Origin: JAWKTM01 sp041399085
GTDB lineage: Bacteria; Planctomycetota; Planctomycetia; Pirellulales; Pirellulaceae
Assembly (NCBI GenBank): GCA_041399085.1
Contig: JAWKTM010000045.1
Coordinates: 1 to 56,919 of the forward strand
Length of the DNA: 56,919 nt
Direction of reading: 5' to 3'
Below, piece after piece: positions 37,517 through 47,702 of the stretch (the stretch's first letter is position 1; each line of letters starts with the position of its first letter). The translations under genes were made by a program, and so were the position numbers. Under the pieces are notes generated by a model. The model was not told where the DNA came from. It saw only the letters and a list, made by a program, of their open reading frames with translations, and did not search any database.

Positions 37517-40500
37517 GTGCAACATTCCAGACTCCATTCACGAACTCTTCCGACGTTCGCGCGTTCGCTCGCGCTGACGATGCTCGGCGTTTGGATCTGC
37601 CTGGCGTCGTTCGGCGCGAATCGGGCCAGCGGCGCCGAGACGATGGAGCTGCGGCTGAGGATTCTGTGGGGCGGCGGCGAAGCTCGGGTGTGGCGGGCGT
37701 CGCTGGCGTTTCCCGCCGGGCAACTCTCGGCGGTCCAGGGCCTGAGCCTGGAAGCGGATTCGCCGGGGTCGGCTTTCGTGGATGCGACCGGCGTGTTGCG
37801 AGTCGCGCCGCTGAGCCCGACTAGCTATGGCGGCGTGGATGTGACGGTGCGGGGGCCGAGCGACGCGCGGCTGGCGCTCGAGCTAACTCCGGCTGATCGG
37901 CCGACGCAGTTCAGTCGCATCGAGCTGACGCTGGCCGAGCTGGTCCGTGACTTTCACAATCGCGAACTGGATGAACGTGGCAACCGGCTGATCGTGCGCC
38001 GAGCGCCGGGCGACGCGTTGCGGTTCGATTTCGAGCGGGATTCGTTGGTGTTCGCCACGGAAGAGGTGTTCGCTTTTCAAGTGACGCCGCATCATGCGGG
38101 CATCGCGCCGGGGACGGCGTTGCGAGCCGTCGTGCAATTACATCCGGCTCGCGGCACGAGTTCGCTGTGGTCGTATGAACAAGAATTGACCGTCGCCGCC
38201 GACGGGTCGTTGCCGGCGATCACGCCCGAAGCGCTGTTGCTGCCGAAGCTGGAAGGCGCCTACGACATCACGGTGTCGCTGCACCCGCGAACGCTGACCG
38301 ACAAACTACGGCGTCCGAAGCCGCTGTTGCAACGCAAGGTGCAGGTCGTGGTCGTCGACGATCGCCCGGCTCCGCTCGATCCGGCGGATTGGGAAAGCGT
38401 CGGCGAGATCGATCCGACCAGCGAGACGTGGTGGGATCGGCTGGCGTTGTTGCCGGGATTCACGCGATTGCCGGGCTACGCGCCCGAGCCGCTGGGGAAC
38501 AACGCAGCGACTCGCTTTCGAGAAGGCGGCATCGACTGTCTGCGGCTGGAGCAAGGCGGCTGGCAAGCTTATCCGTTGCCGATCGCGAAGAAGGGCGTGC
38601 CGCACATTTTGGAGGTCGAGTTTCCGACCGGTTCGCCGCACACGCTGGGGATCAGCATTGTCGAGCCCGATGCGGCGGGAAGCGTCGGGCCGATCGGCTT
38701 GGATTCGGGCGTGGAAGTGCCCGTCACGCTGGCTCCGGCCACTTCGCCGCTGGGCGTGCATCGGATTGTGTTTTGGCCACGGACGGACTCGCCGTTCGTG
38801 TTGCTCACGAATCGAGGCCAGAGCGGACCGGCGATGTTCGGCAAGCTTCGCGTGTTGTCCGGGCCGCGAACGTTGCCGCCCGCAAGCTTGACCGCGACCA
38901 GCGCCGGGGCCAATTCCGGGACCACCGCGGCTTCGATCGACGAGCGGCAATTGATGGCGTATTTCGAGAAGCCGCTGTTCAACGACAACTTCATGGCGGG
39001 CGAGGCGCTGGACGAATACACGGGCCGCAGTTTGGACGATTGGCAAACGTGTTTGGACGGCGCGCGGCGATTCGTCGAATACCTGCGGTACGCCGGTTAC
39101 AACTCGGCGATGGTCACGGTCGCGTGCGACGGCAGCTCGATCTACCCCAGCCGCTTGTTGGCGCCGACCGGCAAATATGACAACGGCATGTTCTTCTACA
39201 CCGGACAGGATCCGATGCGCAAGGATGTGTTGGAGTTGTTGTTTCGGCTGTTCGACCGCGAGGGAATGCGGCTGGTTCCAACGGTGCAGTTCGCCGCTCC
39301 GTTGCCGGCGTTGGAAGCGATCAAGCGGCAAGGCGCCGCGGCGGCCGACGGACTGGAGCTGATCGGCCCGGAAGGACGGACGTGGGTGGCGTCGCGCGGG
39401 GCTCAGCGAGGATTAGCGCCGTACTACAACCCGCTGGACGACCGCGTGCAGCAGGCGATGCGAAACGTGGTGCGCGAGTTGGTCGAACGCTACGACACGC
39501 ATGCGTCGTTCGACGGATTGGCGATCCAACTCGAGCCGGATAGCTATGCGTTGTTGCCGGGCGAACCGTGGGGTTACGACAATCGCACGCTGCGGCGATT
39601 CACGGAGGAATCGAAGTCCCAGTTGCCCGACGAAGCTTGGCGGAATTTCTCGGCTCGGGTCGACTATTTGTTGGGCGATGGGCGTTCGCCTTGGTTGGAC
39701 TGGCGTGTCGAAAACTTGACGAACTTCTATCGCGGCCTGCGCGACGAGCTTGTTCGTCGGCGTCCGGGAGCCAAGCTGTATTTGAACGCGTCGGGGATGT
39801 TTTCGGCCGCGTCGGTGCGGAACCAATTGCTGCCGAAGCTGCCCGCTCAGCCGGCGATCGCCGAAGCGTTGCGATTGCACGGCGTTGACTTGTCGAGCTT
39901 TGCCAGCGAAGGGTCGATCGTCGCGCCGCGGCCGTCGCGGCAAGCTCCGTTGGATTCGCCGGCCGGTCGACTGTTGGACGTGGGAATCAACGAGTCGCTG
40001 GACGTGGATCGCTATTTCGGCGACGCGGAGTCCGCGACGCTGTTCTATCACGAGACTTCGCCGCTGCGCGTTCCGGGTTTCGATGCGGCCAGCCCGTTCG
40101 GCGCCGGCAGCACGCAAACTTGGTTGCTCGCACAGATATCGCCCGCATTGGAACACAATCGCCGGCGGTTCGTTCACGCGATCGCGCAGCACGATTCGCG
40201 CGTGTTGATCGACGGCGGCTGGATGCTGTCGTTGGGACAAGAGCAATCGACGCGCGAGCTGCTGGCGGCGTTTCGGTCGCTGCCTAACAGGCCGTTCGAG
40301 ACGGTCAAGCCAGCCGGCGCTGAAGCAAACCGGCAGCCGTTGACGGTGCGGCGACTGACACTCGGCGGACGGACGTTCCTTTACATCGTGAATGATTTTC
40401 CGTGGCCGGTGACGGCGGAGCTGGAGCTGCTCGCGCCGCCGAACGTGCAGCTTCGGCCGCTCGGCGAACGGCGGTTGCCGGCGCTGGCACAAACGCCGGC

Positions 40501-41527
40501 CGGACCGAGGTGGATGCTGAACTTGGCTCCGTATGACTTCATCGCGGTCGAGCTGAACGCCCCGAACGTTTCGGTGCGGGATTGGAGTGTGAGGATCGAC
40601 CCGAGTGTGCCGTTGCGGTTGCGGACCGAAGTGCGTCAGGTGCGAGCGCGGGCTAACTTGCTGGTGAACCCGCCGCCCTACGACGCGGTTCCCAATCCGG
40701 GTTTCGAGGAGGGCGTGGGCGGTCAGGTGCCGGGCTGGGTGTTCGCTCGTGGCGACGGAGTGAACGTGGAACTGGACGCGAGCGATCCTCACCGCGGGCA
40801 GCAGAGTTTGCATATCAAGAGCGACGGGCCGGTGTTGTGGGTCCGCAGCGAACCGATGACGCCGCCTCGGACCGGGCGCGGCTTCGTCATGGTGTGGCTG
40901 CGCGTCCGCGACGCTGGAAAGCAACCGCCGCTACGGTTAGCACTCGAAGCTCGAGCGCCGGACGGCACTTTCTATCGTTTTAATCCGGTCGGCGCCGGAA
41001 CCGGGTTCGATGTGGGGGACGATTGGGGTTCCAAGCCATATCTCGCGCCGCTGGATTTGCCGGTCGAAGGCCTCTCACAACTGCGTATCGGTTTCGATCT
41101 GATGGGACCGGGCGAGTTGTGGATTGACGATGTGCAACTGCACCATTTGTATTTTCACGATTTTGATGCCTCGAAGCCGTCGGAACGCACGGAGTTGCGG
41201 AAGCAGATTGCCGGCGCGGACTATTTGCTGGATGAGAACCGTCTGGGCGATTGCCTTCATTTTGTCGACGGCTATTGGGCTCGGTATTTGAATTTGCATG
41301 TGCCAGCGCCGGCGAGCCGATTGGCGACGGAACCGATGCCGGAGAGCGAGCCGAATCGTTCGGCGGGCACGGCGACGTCAGGCGGGTCGGTCGCCGCGAC
41401 GCCGCCAGCCGCCGCGGTCGAGCCGACGCCGGAACCGCCGGCCGAGAAACCCACCGCGCCCGCGGCGCGCACGTCGCGCTGGGATCGTATGAAAGAGTAT
41501 TTGCCGAAGAAGCTGTTGCCGTTCTAA
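37517..41527 (+). CDS. Large secreted glycosyl-hydrolase-10-like protein
   Basis: A 1,336-residue exported protein. The N-terminal signal (LALTMLGVWICLASFGANRASG) is followed by beta-rich domains up to about residue 480. A TIM-barrel-like part covers roughly 500-900, with AYFEKPLFNDNFMAGEALDEY, RRFVEYLRYAGYNSAMVTV, YYNPLDDRVQQAMRNVVREL, DGLAIQLEPDSYALLPGE and WLDWRVENLTNFYRGLRDEL. This resembles the family-10-like glycosyl hydrolases (GHL) of planctomycetes; the glutamate in AIQLEPDS is a candidate acid or nucleophile. A carbohydrate-binding-like jelly roll (about 1058-1205, PNPGFEEG to WIDDVQLHHL) and a Pro/Ala tail follow. The start is GTG at 37517 with AGGGA upstream; ATG 37580 is possible. 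Substrate unknown. The frame is clean over 4 kb, showing good local quality. Confidence 0.75.
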   Translation: MQHSRLHSRTLPTFARSLALTMLGVWICLASFGANRASGAETMELRLRILWGGGEARVWRASLAFPAGQLSAVQGLSLEADSPGSAFVDATGVLRVAPLSPTSYGGVDVTVRGPSDARLALELTPADRPTQFSRIELTLAELVRDFHNRELDERGNRLIVRRAPGDALRFDFERDSLVFATEEVFAFQVTPHHAGIAPGTALRAVVQLHPARGTSSLWSYEQELTVAADGSLPAITPEALLLPKLEGAYDITVSLHPRTLTDKLRRPKPLLQRKVQVVVVDDRPAPLDPADWESVGEIDPTSETWWDRLALLPGFTRLPGYAPEPLGNNAATRFREGGIDCLRLEQGGWQAYPLPIAKKGVPHILEVEFPTGSPHTLGISIVEPDAAGSVGPIGLDSGVEVPVTLAPATSPLGVHRIVFWPRTDSPFVLLTNRGQSGPAMFGKLRVLSGPRTLPPASLTATSAGANSGTTAASIDERQLMAYFEKPLFNDNFMAGEALDEYTGRSLDDWQTCLDGARRFVEYLRYAGYNSAMVTVACDGSSIYPSRLLAPTGKYDNGMFFYTGQDPMRKDVLELLFRLFDREGMRLVPTVQFAAPLPALEAIKRQGAAAADGLELIGPEGRTWVASRGAQRGLAPYYNPLDDRVQQAMRNVVRELVERYDTHASFDGLAIQLEPDSYALLPGEPWGYDNRTLRRFTEESKSQLPDEAWRNFSARVDYLLGDGRSPWLDWRVENLTNFYRGLRDELVRRRPGAKLYLNASGMFSAASVRNQLLPKLPAQPAIAEALRLHGVDLSSFASEGSIVAPRPSRQAPLDSPAGRLLDVGINESLDVDRYFGDAESATLFYHETSPLRVPGFDAASPFGAGSTQTWLLAQISPALEHNRRRFVHAIAQHDSRVLIDGGWMLSLGQEQSTRELLAAFRSLPNRPFETVKPAGAEANRQPLTVRRLTLGGRTFLYIVNDFPWPVTAELELLAPPNVQLRPLGERRLPALAQTPAGPRWMLNLAPYDFIAVELNAPNVSVRDWSVRIDPSVPLRLRTEVRQVRARANLLVNPPPYDAVPNPGFEEGVGGQVPGWVFARGDGVNVELDASDPHRGQQSLHIKSDGPVLWVRSEPMTPPRTGRGFVMVWLRVRDAGKQPPLRLALEARAPDGTFYRFNPVGAGTGFDVGDDWGSKPYLAPLDLPVEGLSQLRIGFDLMGPGELWIDDVQLHHLYFHDFDASKPSERTELRKQIAGADYLLDENRLGDCLHFVDGYWARYLNLHVPAPASRLATEPMPESEPNRSAGTATSGGSVAATPPAAAVEPTPEPPAEKPTAPAARTSRWDRMKEYLPKKLLPF

Positions 41528-41560
41528 CGATTGCGGCTTGAGAATATGAGGCATCCAGCC

Positions 41561-41589
41561 GCCCCGCGCACAACTGTGCGGAGCGGGGC
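41561..41589 (+). terminator. GC-rich hairpin after the large secreted protein
   Basis: Arms GCCCCGC and GCGGGGC flank an inner GCACA/TGTGC pair, giving a strong stem-loop 34 bases after the stop at 41527. No T run follows. It probably ends or slows transcription. The rest of the gap to 41860 shows no gene. Confidence 0.5.
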
Positions 41590-41860
41590 GCGTTAGATAC
41601 TCAAAGCGCCCGCGAGAGCGCACCTGGAACGCCGTGCCCCGCGCACTTGACGTTATGTGATGCGCGCAATCCATCTTTGGGGCTGAAGGATTTCAGGGAA
41701 TTCATGCTCTTCCGAACGGAGAGTTGAAATCCGCCCGAATCCGCGCAGACCAGTTCAGAATTGGCCCAAACGTTGCAACTTCTTGATGCCGCCGTCGGAA
41801 TCAGCCGCAATCGCCCGCGGCGGACGGCGTTGTGACTCCTCTCCCGAAAGGTGGGCAGCC

Positions 41861-42796
41861 ATGAAACGCTTCAGAAACATTCTGGTATCCCTCGACACGA
41901 GCGCTGCGGTTCATCCGGCTTTGGAACGCGCTGTGGATTTGGCCACTCATAGTGGAGCCAAGTTGAAATTGATGGATGTTGTGCATGAGGCGCAATGGCC
42001 GGTCAGTATGTTATTACCCAATGTGGAACATCTACTGGAATTGGAACGCGAGGAGAAGCATCAGCAACTTGAGGCCGTGGCTGCCTCGGTGCGAGAAAAG
42101 GGAGTGGATGTCAGCGTCACAACCGGGCTTGGCAAGACTTCACTGGAACTGATCCACGAAGTAATGCGAGGCGATCACGATTTGGTGATCCGAACGGCTC
42201 GCGGTGTTCACAGTTGGCGCAATGGATTCTTTGGCACGACCAGTTTCCGGTTGCTTCGCAAGTGTCCTTGCCCGGTTTGGATCGTAAGACCCAACCCGCC
42301 CCAAAAGTTGTCGCACGTGCTGGCGGCGGTCGACCCGACTTGGCACGACGAGGCTCACGCCGAGTTGAACCACACGATCGTGTCGTTGGCCAACGGACTG
42401 AGCGAATTGGAGAGTTGCCGCGTGACGATTCTGCACGCTTGGTCGATCTACGGCGAACATCTGCTGCGATCGAAAATGTCGGACTCGGAGTTTGCCGATG
42501 TGCAATCTCAGTCGCAACGTGCCGTCGAAAAGGTATTCAACGAGTTCCTCGCCAAGTATTCGCTGAATAGCCAATCTGGTGGCGTTCGCCTCATCAAAGG
42601 CGAATCGGCCGTGGTAATCCCCGAATTCGTGCGGGAGCAAAATGTGGATGTGCTGGTGATGGGAACCGTCGGACGATCCGGCGTATCTGGATTGTTGATG
42701 GGCAACACCTGCGAACACATCCTGAACGAAGTGCAATGCTCGGTGTTGGCGCTGAAACCGGCCGGATTCCACACGCCGGTCACTTTGCCCGAGTAG
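41861..42796 (+). CDS. Tandem universal stress protein (two UspA domains)
   Basis: A cytoplasmic protein of 311 residues with two UspA domains. Domain 1 (about 3-148) starts FRNILVSLDTSAAVHPALERAVDLA and ends in the phosphate-binding-like region ARGVHSWRNGFFGTTSFRLL then CPCPVWIVRP. Domain 2 (about 155-303) starts LSHVLAAVDPTWHDEAH and has the nucleotide-binding loop MGTVGRSGVSGLLMGNTCEHIL and QCSVLALKP, so it likely binds ATP. The ATG at 41861 has AGGTGG upstream and starts the conserved MKRFRNIL. It is followed by a strong terminator and then a P-type ATPase. Such pairs of stress protein and cation pump recur in stress-response islands (known in general terms), but no direct regulator is seen here. 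Confidence 0.9.
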   Translation: MKRFRNILVSLDTSAAVHPALERAVDLATHSGAKLKLMDVVHEAQWPVSMLLPNVEHLLELEREEKHQQLEAVAASVREKGVDVSVTTGLGKTSLELIHEVMRGDHDLVIRTARGVHSWRNGFFGTTSFRLLRKCPCPVWIVRPNPPQKLSHVLAAVDPTWHDEAHAELNHTIVSLANGLSELESCRVTILHAWSIYGEHLLRSKMSDSEFADVQSQSQRAVEKVFNEFLAKYSLNSQSGGVRLIKGESAVVIPEFVREQNVDVLVMGTVGRSGVSGLLMGNTCEHILNEVQCSVLALKPAGFHTPVTLPE

Positions 42797-42814
42797 GTCG
42801 GGGACCGAACTGTC

Positions 42815-42862
42815 GTCCGCTGGCGATGTCGTTCATATCGCGACATCGCCGGCGGACTTTTC
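42815..42862 (+). terminator. Strong rho-independent terminator after the stress protein gene
   Basis: A 17-bp stem with a single mismatch pair (arms 42815-42831 and 42841-42857, GTCCGC...GATGTCG against CGACATC...GCGGAC) with a nine-base loop is followed by TTTT at 42858-42861. It lies 19 bases after the UspA stop, so that gene ends here and the ATPase has its own promoter. Confidence 0.8.
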
Positions 42863-43081
42863 GAGCTACATTTGGAATGTGGAGAGAAGCGAAGCATCGA
42901 TTGACGATCTCTTCCACGAAAAGATTTTGTCTATGGAGCATGCGTGTCCTTGCCGCTTGTCGGCAAACCGATACGATGCTGGGACTGGGAAGTAGCCTGC
43001 CGCTGTTGCGGAACTAGTCGGTCGTCAACACGAGGATCGGACGCCTGCCGTTCCTCCGTCGACTAGCTGCGAGTCAATCGC

Positions 43082-43130
43082 AGGAGGCAAAACCACCGAG
43101 GCGCAAGCCGGGGTGGGTTTGTTTCCTCCT
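43082..43130 (+). promoter_or_regulatory. Imperfect hairpin in the ATPase leader
   Basis: Arms AGGAGGCAAAACCACC and GGTGGGTTTGTTTCCTCCT can pair with small bulges around a GC-rich loop, 35 bases before the ATPase start. Pairing would hide the AGGAGG at 43082. It could be a leader structure controlling the pump or an intrinsic terminator for a short leader. The other bases in 42863-43164 show nothing recognisable. Confidence 0.35.
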
Positions 43131-43164
43131 CGGGTAACACAATCAAGTGTGGGACCGACTCGCG

Positions 43165-45923
43165 ATGTCTAAAACGCTGCCAAATCCATCCCCTTCGGAC
43201 CGAAATACTCTTCCCCCAGTTCATGCTTGGGATGTGGAACGAGTTCTCCGGCAAGTCACCACCAGCCGTCACGGTCTCGCGTCGTCGGACGCCCGAGAAC
43301 GACTCAACACAGACGGCCCCAATGTCTTGCCGCGTGGCCGCCGAGAGGGTCCCCTGACTTTGTTATGGCGACAAATCAACAACCCGTTGATCTGGGTGTT
43401 GATCGGATCGGGAGCTGTCGCCATGTTGGTCGATTGGGACGGCGAAGGAATCAAGAACGGAGTGGTGATTCTCTCGGTTGTGGCGATCAATTCTCTCATT
43501 GGATTCATTCAGGAGTTTCGCGCGGGCAAAGCCATCGAATCGCTAAGTCAAATGGTGCCCGAGCATGTCACCGTTGTGCGAGACGGACGACACCACACCG
43601 TTTCCGCCGACGAACTGGTTTCGGGCGACGTCGTTCTATTGGCATCGGGAGATCATGTCCCGGCGGATCTGCGGTTGATGGATACCAAGAATCTCCACAT
43701 TGATGAAGCGATGCTGACAGGGGAATCCGTACCATCGTCCAAGAATTCCGAACCCGTGGACATGGACGCTTCGATTGGGGATCGAAGCTGTATGGCTTTC
43801 GCCGGGACGCTAGTAACTTATGGAACGGCGTCCGGAGTGGTTACCGCCACGGGAGCCAGAACGGAATTGGGAAAAATATCATCGCTCCTACAACAAACGA
43901 CGGATTTAGAAACGCCATTAACGAAAGCGTTAGGAGAAATCGGCCGCGTCATCACCATCGGCATTCTGTTGGTGACCGCCCTGATGCTGGCCGTCGGCAT
44001 CGCTCGCACGATGTGGGAAACGGACGCGAGTTTCTTTGATGCGCTTCGCGAGACGTTGATCTTCGCCATTGCGCTCGCCGTGGGTGCGATTCCCGAAGGA
44101 TTGCCCGCGATTGTCACCATTGCGTTGGCAATTGGTGTGCAACGAATGGCCCGGCGAAGAGCGATTGTGCGAAAGCTGCCGGCGGTCGAAACGTTAGGGA
44201 GCACGACGGTGATTTGCTCGGATAAGACCGGCACGCTCACGCGCAACGAAATGACGGTCGGCGCTCTCTGGACGAACGACGGTCGCTATGAGCTGACCGG
44301 CGTCGGTTATGAACCGCGCGGCGAGCTGTTTCGCGATGGAGAAAAATTTGGGACCACGACCGACGTCAACCAACTGATCACGTCGGCCGCATTGTGCAAC
44401 GACGCCACACTGCGAGACGACGAAGGACGTTGGACGATCACCGGCGACCCAACCGAAGCGCGCTCATAGTCGCCGCCGAGAAAATGGGGATTTCTACGGA
44501 CTCGATTCGAAGCCGCTATCCACGACGTGATGCGATCCCATTCGAATCGGAGAATCAATGGATGGCGACATTGCATGATACGCCGGATCAGGTGCGCCGC
44601 GTCATCGTAAAGGGCGCTCCGGAAGCGGTCGTCCGGCGTTGTGGGAATGTCGATGTGGAGGGCGTGCTCGCCATCGTTGATGAATTGGCCGCGGGGGGCA
44701 TGCGAGTGTTGGCGATCGCCGAACGCGAGGCGTCACTCGATCAGGTCGAGCTGAATCATCGTGATGTCGAATCGGATCTTTATTTATTGGGGCTCGTCGG
44801 CATGATCGACCCGCCGCGCGAAGAGGCGATTCGGGCCATCCATACCTGCCATCAAGCGGGCATTACCGTCAAGATGATTACCGGCGATCATCGCGCGACC
44901 GCGGCGACGATTGGCGATCGGCTGGGAATCCTTGGCGAGGGCGGCGTTTTAGTGGGAAATGATATCGCCGCCTTAGGAGACGCTGAATTATGTGAGGCGG
45001 CGGAGCGCGTGAATGTTTTCGCCCGCGTTGCTCCCGAGCACAAACTGCGGTTGGTGAAGGCGTTGCAACAGAGTGGCGAAATCGTCGCCATGACCGGCGA
45101 CGGAGTGAATGATTCACCGGCGCTCAAGCAATCCAACATCGGCGTGGCCATGGGAATCACCGGGACCGCGGCCTCGAAACAGGCGTCGGACATTGTGTTG
45201 ACCGACGATAATTTCGCGTCGATCGGCGCGGCGGTGGAAGAAGGCCGTCGCGTCTACGACAACCTCATTAAGTCCCTGGCGTTCGTGTTGCCCACGAATC
45301 TGGGGCTCGCTCTTATCCTCGGCTGCGCCGTCGCGTTCTTTCCGTTTGATAATGAGACGGGAGAGTTGTTGCTGGCTCTTTCACCCATTCAACTGTTGTG
45401 GATCAATTTGGTGGCCACCGTATCGCTGGCGTTGCCGCTGGCTTTTGAGGCGTTGGAACCGGACGTGATGCGCCGCAAGCCGCGACGGCCGGGCGAACCG
45501 ATTTTGAAAGGCTTCGTACTCAAACGCACGACCGCGGTCGCCATCCTTATGACCGTCGCGACCGTCGGTATTTTTCTGTGGGAGTATTATGCCGAATTAG
45601 AGAAAGGTGTATCTCACGCCGTGGCGTTGGCCGAATCGCAGACGATTGCGGTCACGACCATTATCATCTTTCAATGTTTCTATTTGGCTAACTGCCGGTC
45701 GCTTCGGGATTCGTTCTGGTCGGTGGGCTTGTTTACCAACCCCATGTTTTATTTGGGCGTCACACTTGTGCTAATTCTGCAAGCTGGTTTCATTTATTTC
45801 CCGCCGGCCAATACGCTGTTTGGGTCTGTGCCGTTGGACCTCAACGCCTGGCTGAAGGCGGTCGTCGTGGGAGCGGTGATCCTTCCCGCGATCATTATCG
45901 AAAAACGCGTGTTTCAGGTATAA
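43165..45923 (+). CDS. P2-type cation-transporting ATPase, one frameshift
   Basis: An ion pump of about 919 residues in the inner membrane. Order: N-terminal cation-ATPase domain (HAWDVERVLRQVTTSRHGL), helices 1-2, actuator with TGES (near residue 185), helix 4 with the PEGLP motif (AIPEGLPAIVTIALAIG), phosphorylation site DKTGTLT (Asp353), nucleotide domain, the hinge AMTGDGVNDSPALK, and six C-terminal helices. PEGLP fits P2A calcium-type pumps. Helix 6, however, reads LLWINLVATVSLALPLAFE: it keeps the Asn but lacks the Asp of NLVTDG, so the ion is uncertain. A missing G near 44460 (GAAGCG then CGCTCATAG) stops the frame at 44469; adding it restores GDPTEAALIVAAEKMG. The start is ATG 43165; GTG 43147 is also possible. 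Confidence 0.88.
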
Positions 45924-45952
45924 TGCCTCGCCTCAACTAGGAGCACGGAAAC

Positions 45953-46720
45953 ATGCAGCTTGCTAATGCGACGATACTGGTGACCGGGGGCGGATCGGGG
46001 CTCGGCGCAGGATGCGTGCGACATCTTTCGGCCGCGGGGGCCAATGTGATGATCGCGGATGTGAACGAGTCGGCTGCGGCAGCCATGGTCGAACAGTGTG
46101 GCGACCGGGTGGCGTTTCAACCGACGGACGTCACGGACGCGGCGCAAGTGACGGCGGCGGTCGAGGCGGCTGAGCAGCGTTTCGGCGGACTTCGGGGCGT
46201 GGTGAATTGCGCCGGGGTTCTGGCCGGGGCTCGCGTTTTGGGTCGCGACGAAGTGCATCCGCTGGAATTGTTTGAGCGCGTGATCCGAGTGAATCTGATC
46301 GGCACGTTCAACGTGGGGCGACTGGCCGCGGCGGCGATCGCTCGGCAAGAACCATTGGCTGGCGGGGAACGCGGAGTGATCGTCAACGTATCATCCGTGT
46401 CGGCATTTGAAGGCCAGATCGGCCAGGCGGCGTACTCGGCTTCCAAAGGAGGCGTCGCCGGCATGACTCTGCCGATGGCTCGCGAGTTGGCTCGTTGCGG
46501 CATTCGCGTCGTGGCCGTCGCACCCGGCATTTTTGAAACGGCGATGATGCAAGCCGCTCCGGCCGCCGTTCGCGATTCGCTGCAAGAGCAAACGTTATTT
46601 CCGCCTCGATTTGGCGACCCGTCTGAATTCGCCGCCTTCGTGCGGCAAATCTTCGAGAACTCGATGCTCAACGGCGCCACGCTTCGCCTGGACGGCGCGG
46701 TTCGGATGGGCCCAAAGTAG
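45953..46720 (+). CDS. Short-chain dehydrogenase/reductase (HSD10-like)
   Basis: A 255-residue Rossmann-fold oxidoreductase. The cofactor motif TGGGSGLGAG is at residues 12-21, the acidic residue after beta-2 (MIADVNES) favours NAD, NCAGVL is the NAG-equivalent, and the catalytic Ser-Tyr-Lys are in VNVSSVSAFEGQIGQAAYSASKGG. Overall it resembles type II 3-hydroxyacyl-CoA dehydrogenases (HSD17B10 group), with the typical VAPGIFETAMM and DPSEFAAFVRQI near the end. It may act in fatty acid oxidation; the exact substrate cannot be told. It starts 29 bases after the ATPase stop with TAGGAG nearby and might be read with it. The frame is clean. Confidence 0.9.
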   Translation: MQLANATILVTGGGSGLGAGCVRHLSAAGANVMIADVNESAAAAMVEQCGDRVAFQPTDVTDAAQVTAAVEAAEQRFGGLRGVVNCAGVLAGARVLGRDEVHPLELFERVIRVNLIGTFNVGRLAAAAIARQEPLAGGERGVIVNVSSVSAFEGQIGQAAYSASKGGVAGMTLPMARELARCGIRVVAVAPGIFETAMMQAAPAAVRDSLQEQTLFPPRFGDPSEFAAFVRQIFENSMLNGATLRLDGAVRMGPK

Positions 46721-46739
46721 CGACGCGGCAACGCGGGTT

Positions 46740-47177
46740 TCAAGAATGCTCGCCGTCGGAGGCTTGTATGTTGTCAGATGCTTGCGAGTTGTCGGGCGCT
46801 TGGGAATTGTCGGCCGCTTGCGACTTAGTGAATCCGAACAGATTCCAGGCGCCTTTCGCGGCGAATACGAATCCGACGAAGGCCAGAGCGTAGAAGAACG
46901 CGCGAAGTCCGTAGCGGACGGTTTGTTCTTCGGGATCAAAATACGCGGGCAGCCAATGGGCAAGCAGCGGGCTCCCCACGGCGACGCCGATGCCCACGAC
47001 GATGGCCATGATCGAGATGGCGGGCGGTACGGGCGGCGAATAGCGCGTGTCGCAGTCGGCGCAGCGGCGATCGTAGACCAGCCGAATTCCGAACGAGCTG
47101 CCCAGGTCGGAATGCAGCGTGATGAAGTCGCGCGAGCCGCACTGGGGACAGTTTTCCGATTGGGGCAGACGAATCAT
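46740..47177 (-). CDS. Zinc-ribbon membrane protein, uncharacterised
   Basis: A 145-residue protein with an N-terminal zinc ribbon (CPQCGSRDF and later CADCDTRY, a CxxC...CxxC set), then two membrane helices (ISIMAIVVGIGVAVGSPLL and AFFYALAFVGFVFAAKGAW). The last 30 residues are a degenerate five- to six-residue repeat based on SQAxDN. I do not recognise a specific family. Similar ribbon-plus-helix proteins are common in planctomycetes and have no known role. It converges on the SDR gene (20 bases apart). Confidence 0.7.
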   Translation of the reverse strand: MIRLPQSENCPQCGSRDFITLHSDLGSSFGIRLVYDRRCADCDTRYSPPVPPAISIMAIVVGIGVAVGSPLLAHWLPAYFDPEEQTVRYGLRAFFYALAFVGFVFAAKGAWNLFGFTKSQAADNSQAPDNSQASDNIQASDGEHS

Positions 47178-47249
47178 GCGGCGGGGCTTCCAGCTACGAA
47201 TCGACGGTTTCGGCGAGGTCCGTGGTCGGCGAGGTTGCGGCGTCGATGG

Positions 47250-47702
47250 TCAGCCAAGTTGCTCATAGACGAACGCCTCCAATTGCTGAATATCTTCGTC
47301 CACGGCGTTCTTCCAGTGCCGACGCTCGGGCTGGGTCACTTCTTTCTCGGCCCCGACGAAGTAAAACGTGTAGGCCAAATCGAACCGCAGCCGTTCGGCT
47401 TGCGGCACGATGCGGACGACCAGATCGGCGGGGCGAGTCGCATAGGCGATTTGAAGGTTTTCGCGCGACGGCGGCAGCGGTTTTTGCGACGGGAACAGTT
47501 TGCTTAAAACGGTCTTTTCGAGCGCCGCGCCGATCCGGCTGGGCTTCCAGTTGCCGCGATGCATCACGCGCACGAGTGCGGTCGAGGCTGCCGCGTCCGT
47601 CGCCCAACCGTGGCGCGTCGAACCGAAGAAGCGCGTCACCGCTTGGCCCGGATTCGGGATGATGGCCACGTCCAATGTTCTGCGGTAGTTCAGTTTCCGC
47701 AC
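47250..47702 (-). CDS. Conserved hypothetical protein
   Basis: A soluble protein of 150 residues without signal peptide or membrane segment. Recognisable stretches are LDVAIIPNPGQAVTRFFGS, VRVMHRGNWKPSRIGAALEK and RPADLVVRIVPQAERLRFDLAYTFYFVG, followed by an acidic helical end. The last part suggests an alternating beta structure. It is not a family I recognise, and no catalytic motif stands out. It is on the minus strand just upstream of the zinc-ribbon gene (72 bases) and could share its promoter. The composition matches its neighbours. Confidence 0.6.
   Translation of the reverse strand: MRKLNYRRTLDVAIIPNPGQAVTRFFGSTRHGWATDAAASTALVRVMHRGNWKPSRIGAALEKTVLSKLFPSQKPLPPSRENLQIAYATRPADLVVRIVPQAERLRFDLAYTFYFVGAEKEVTQPERRHWKNAVDEDIQQLEAFVYEQLG

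Noticed and set aside
39413..40924. 503-codon minus-strand open frame inside the secreted glycosidase-like gene
   Set aside because: Arg/His/Gln-rich with no family motif, as expected for the complement of a GC-rich coding frame; the plus frame is coherent over 1,336 codons.
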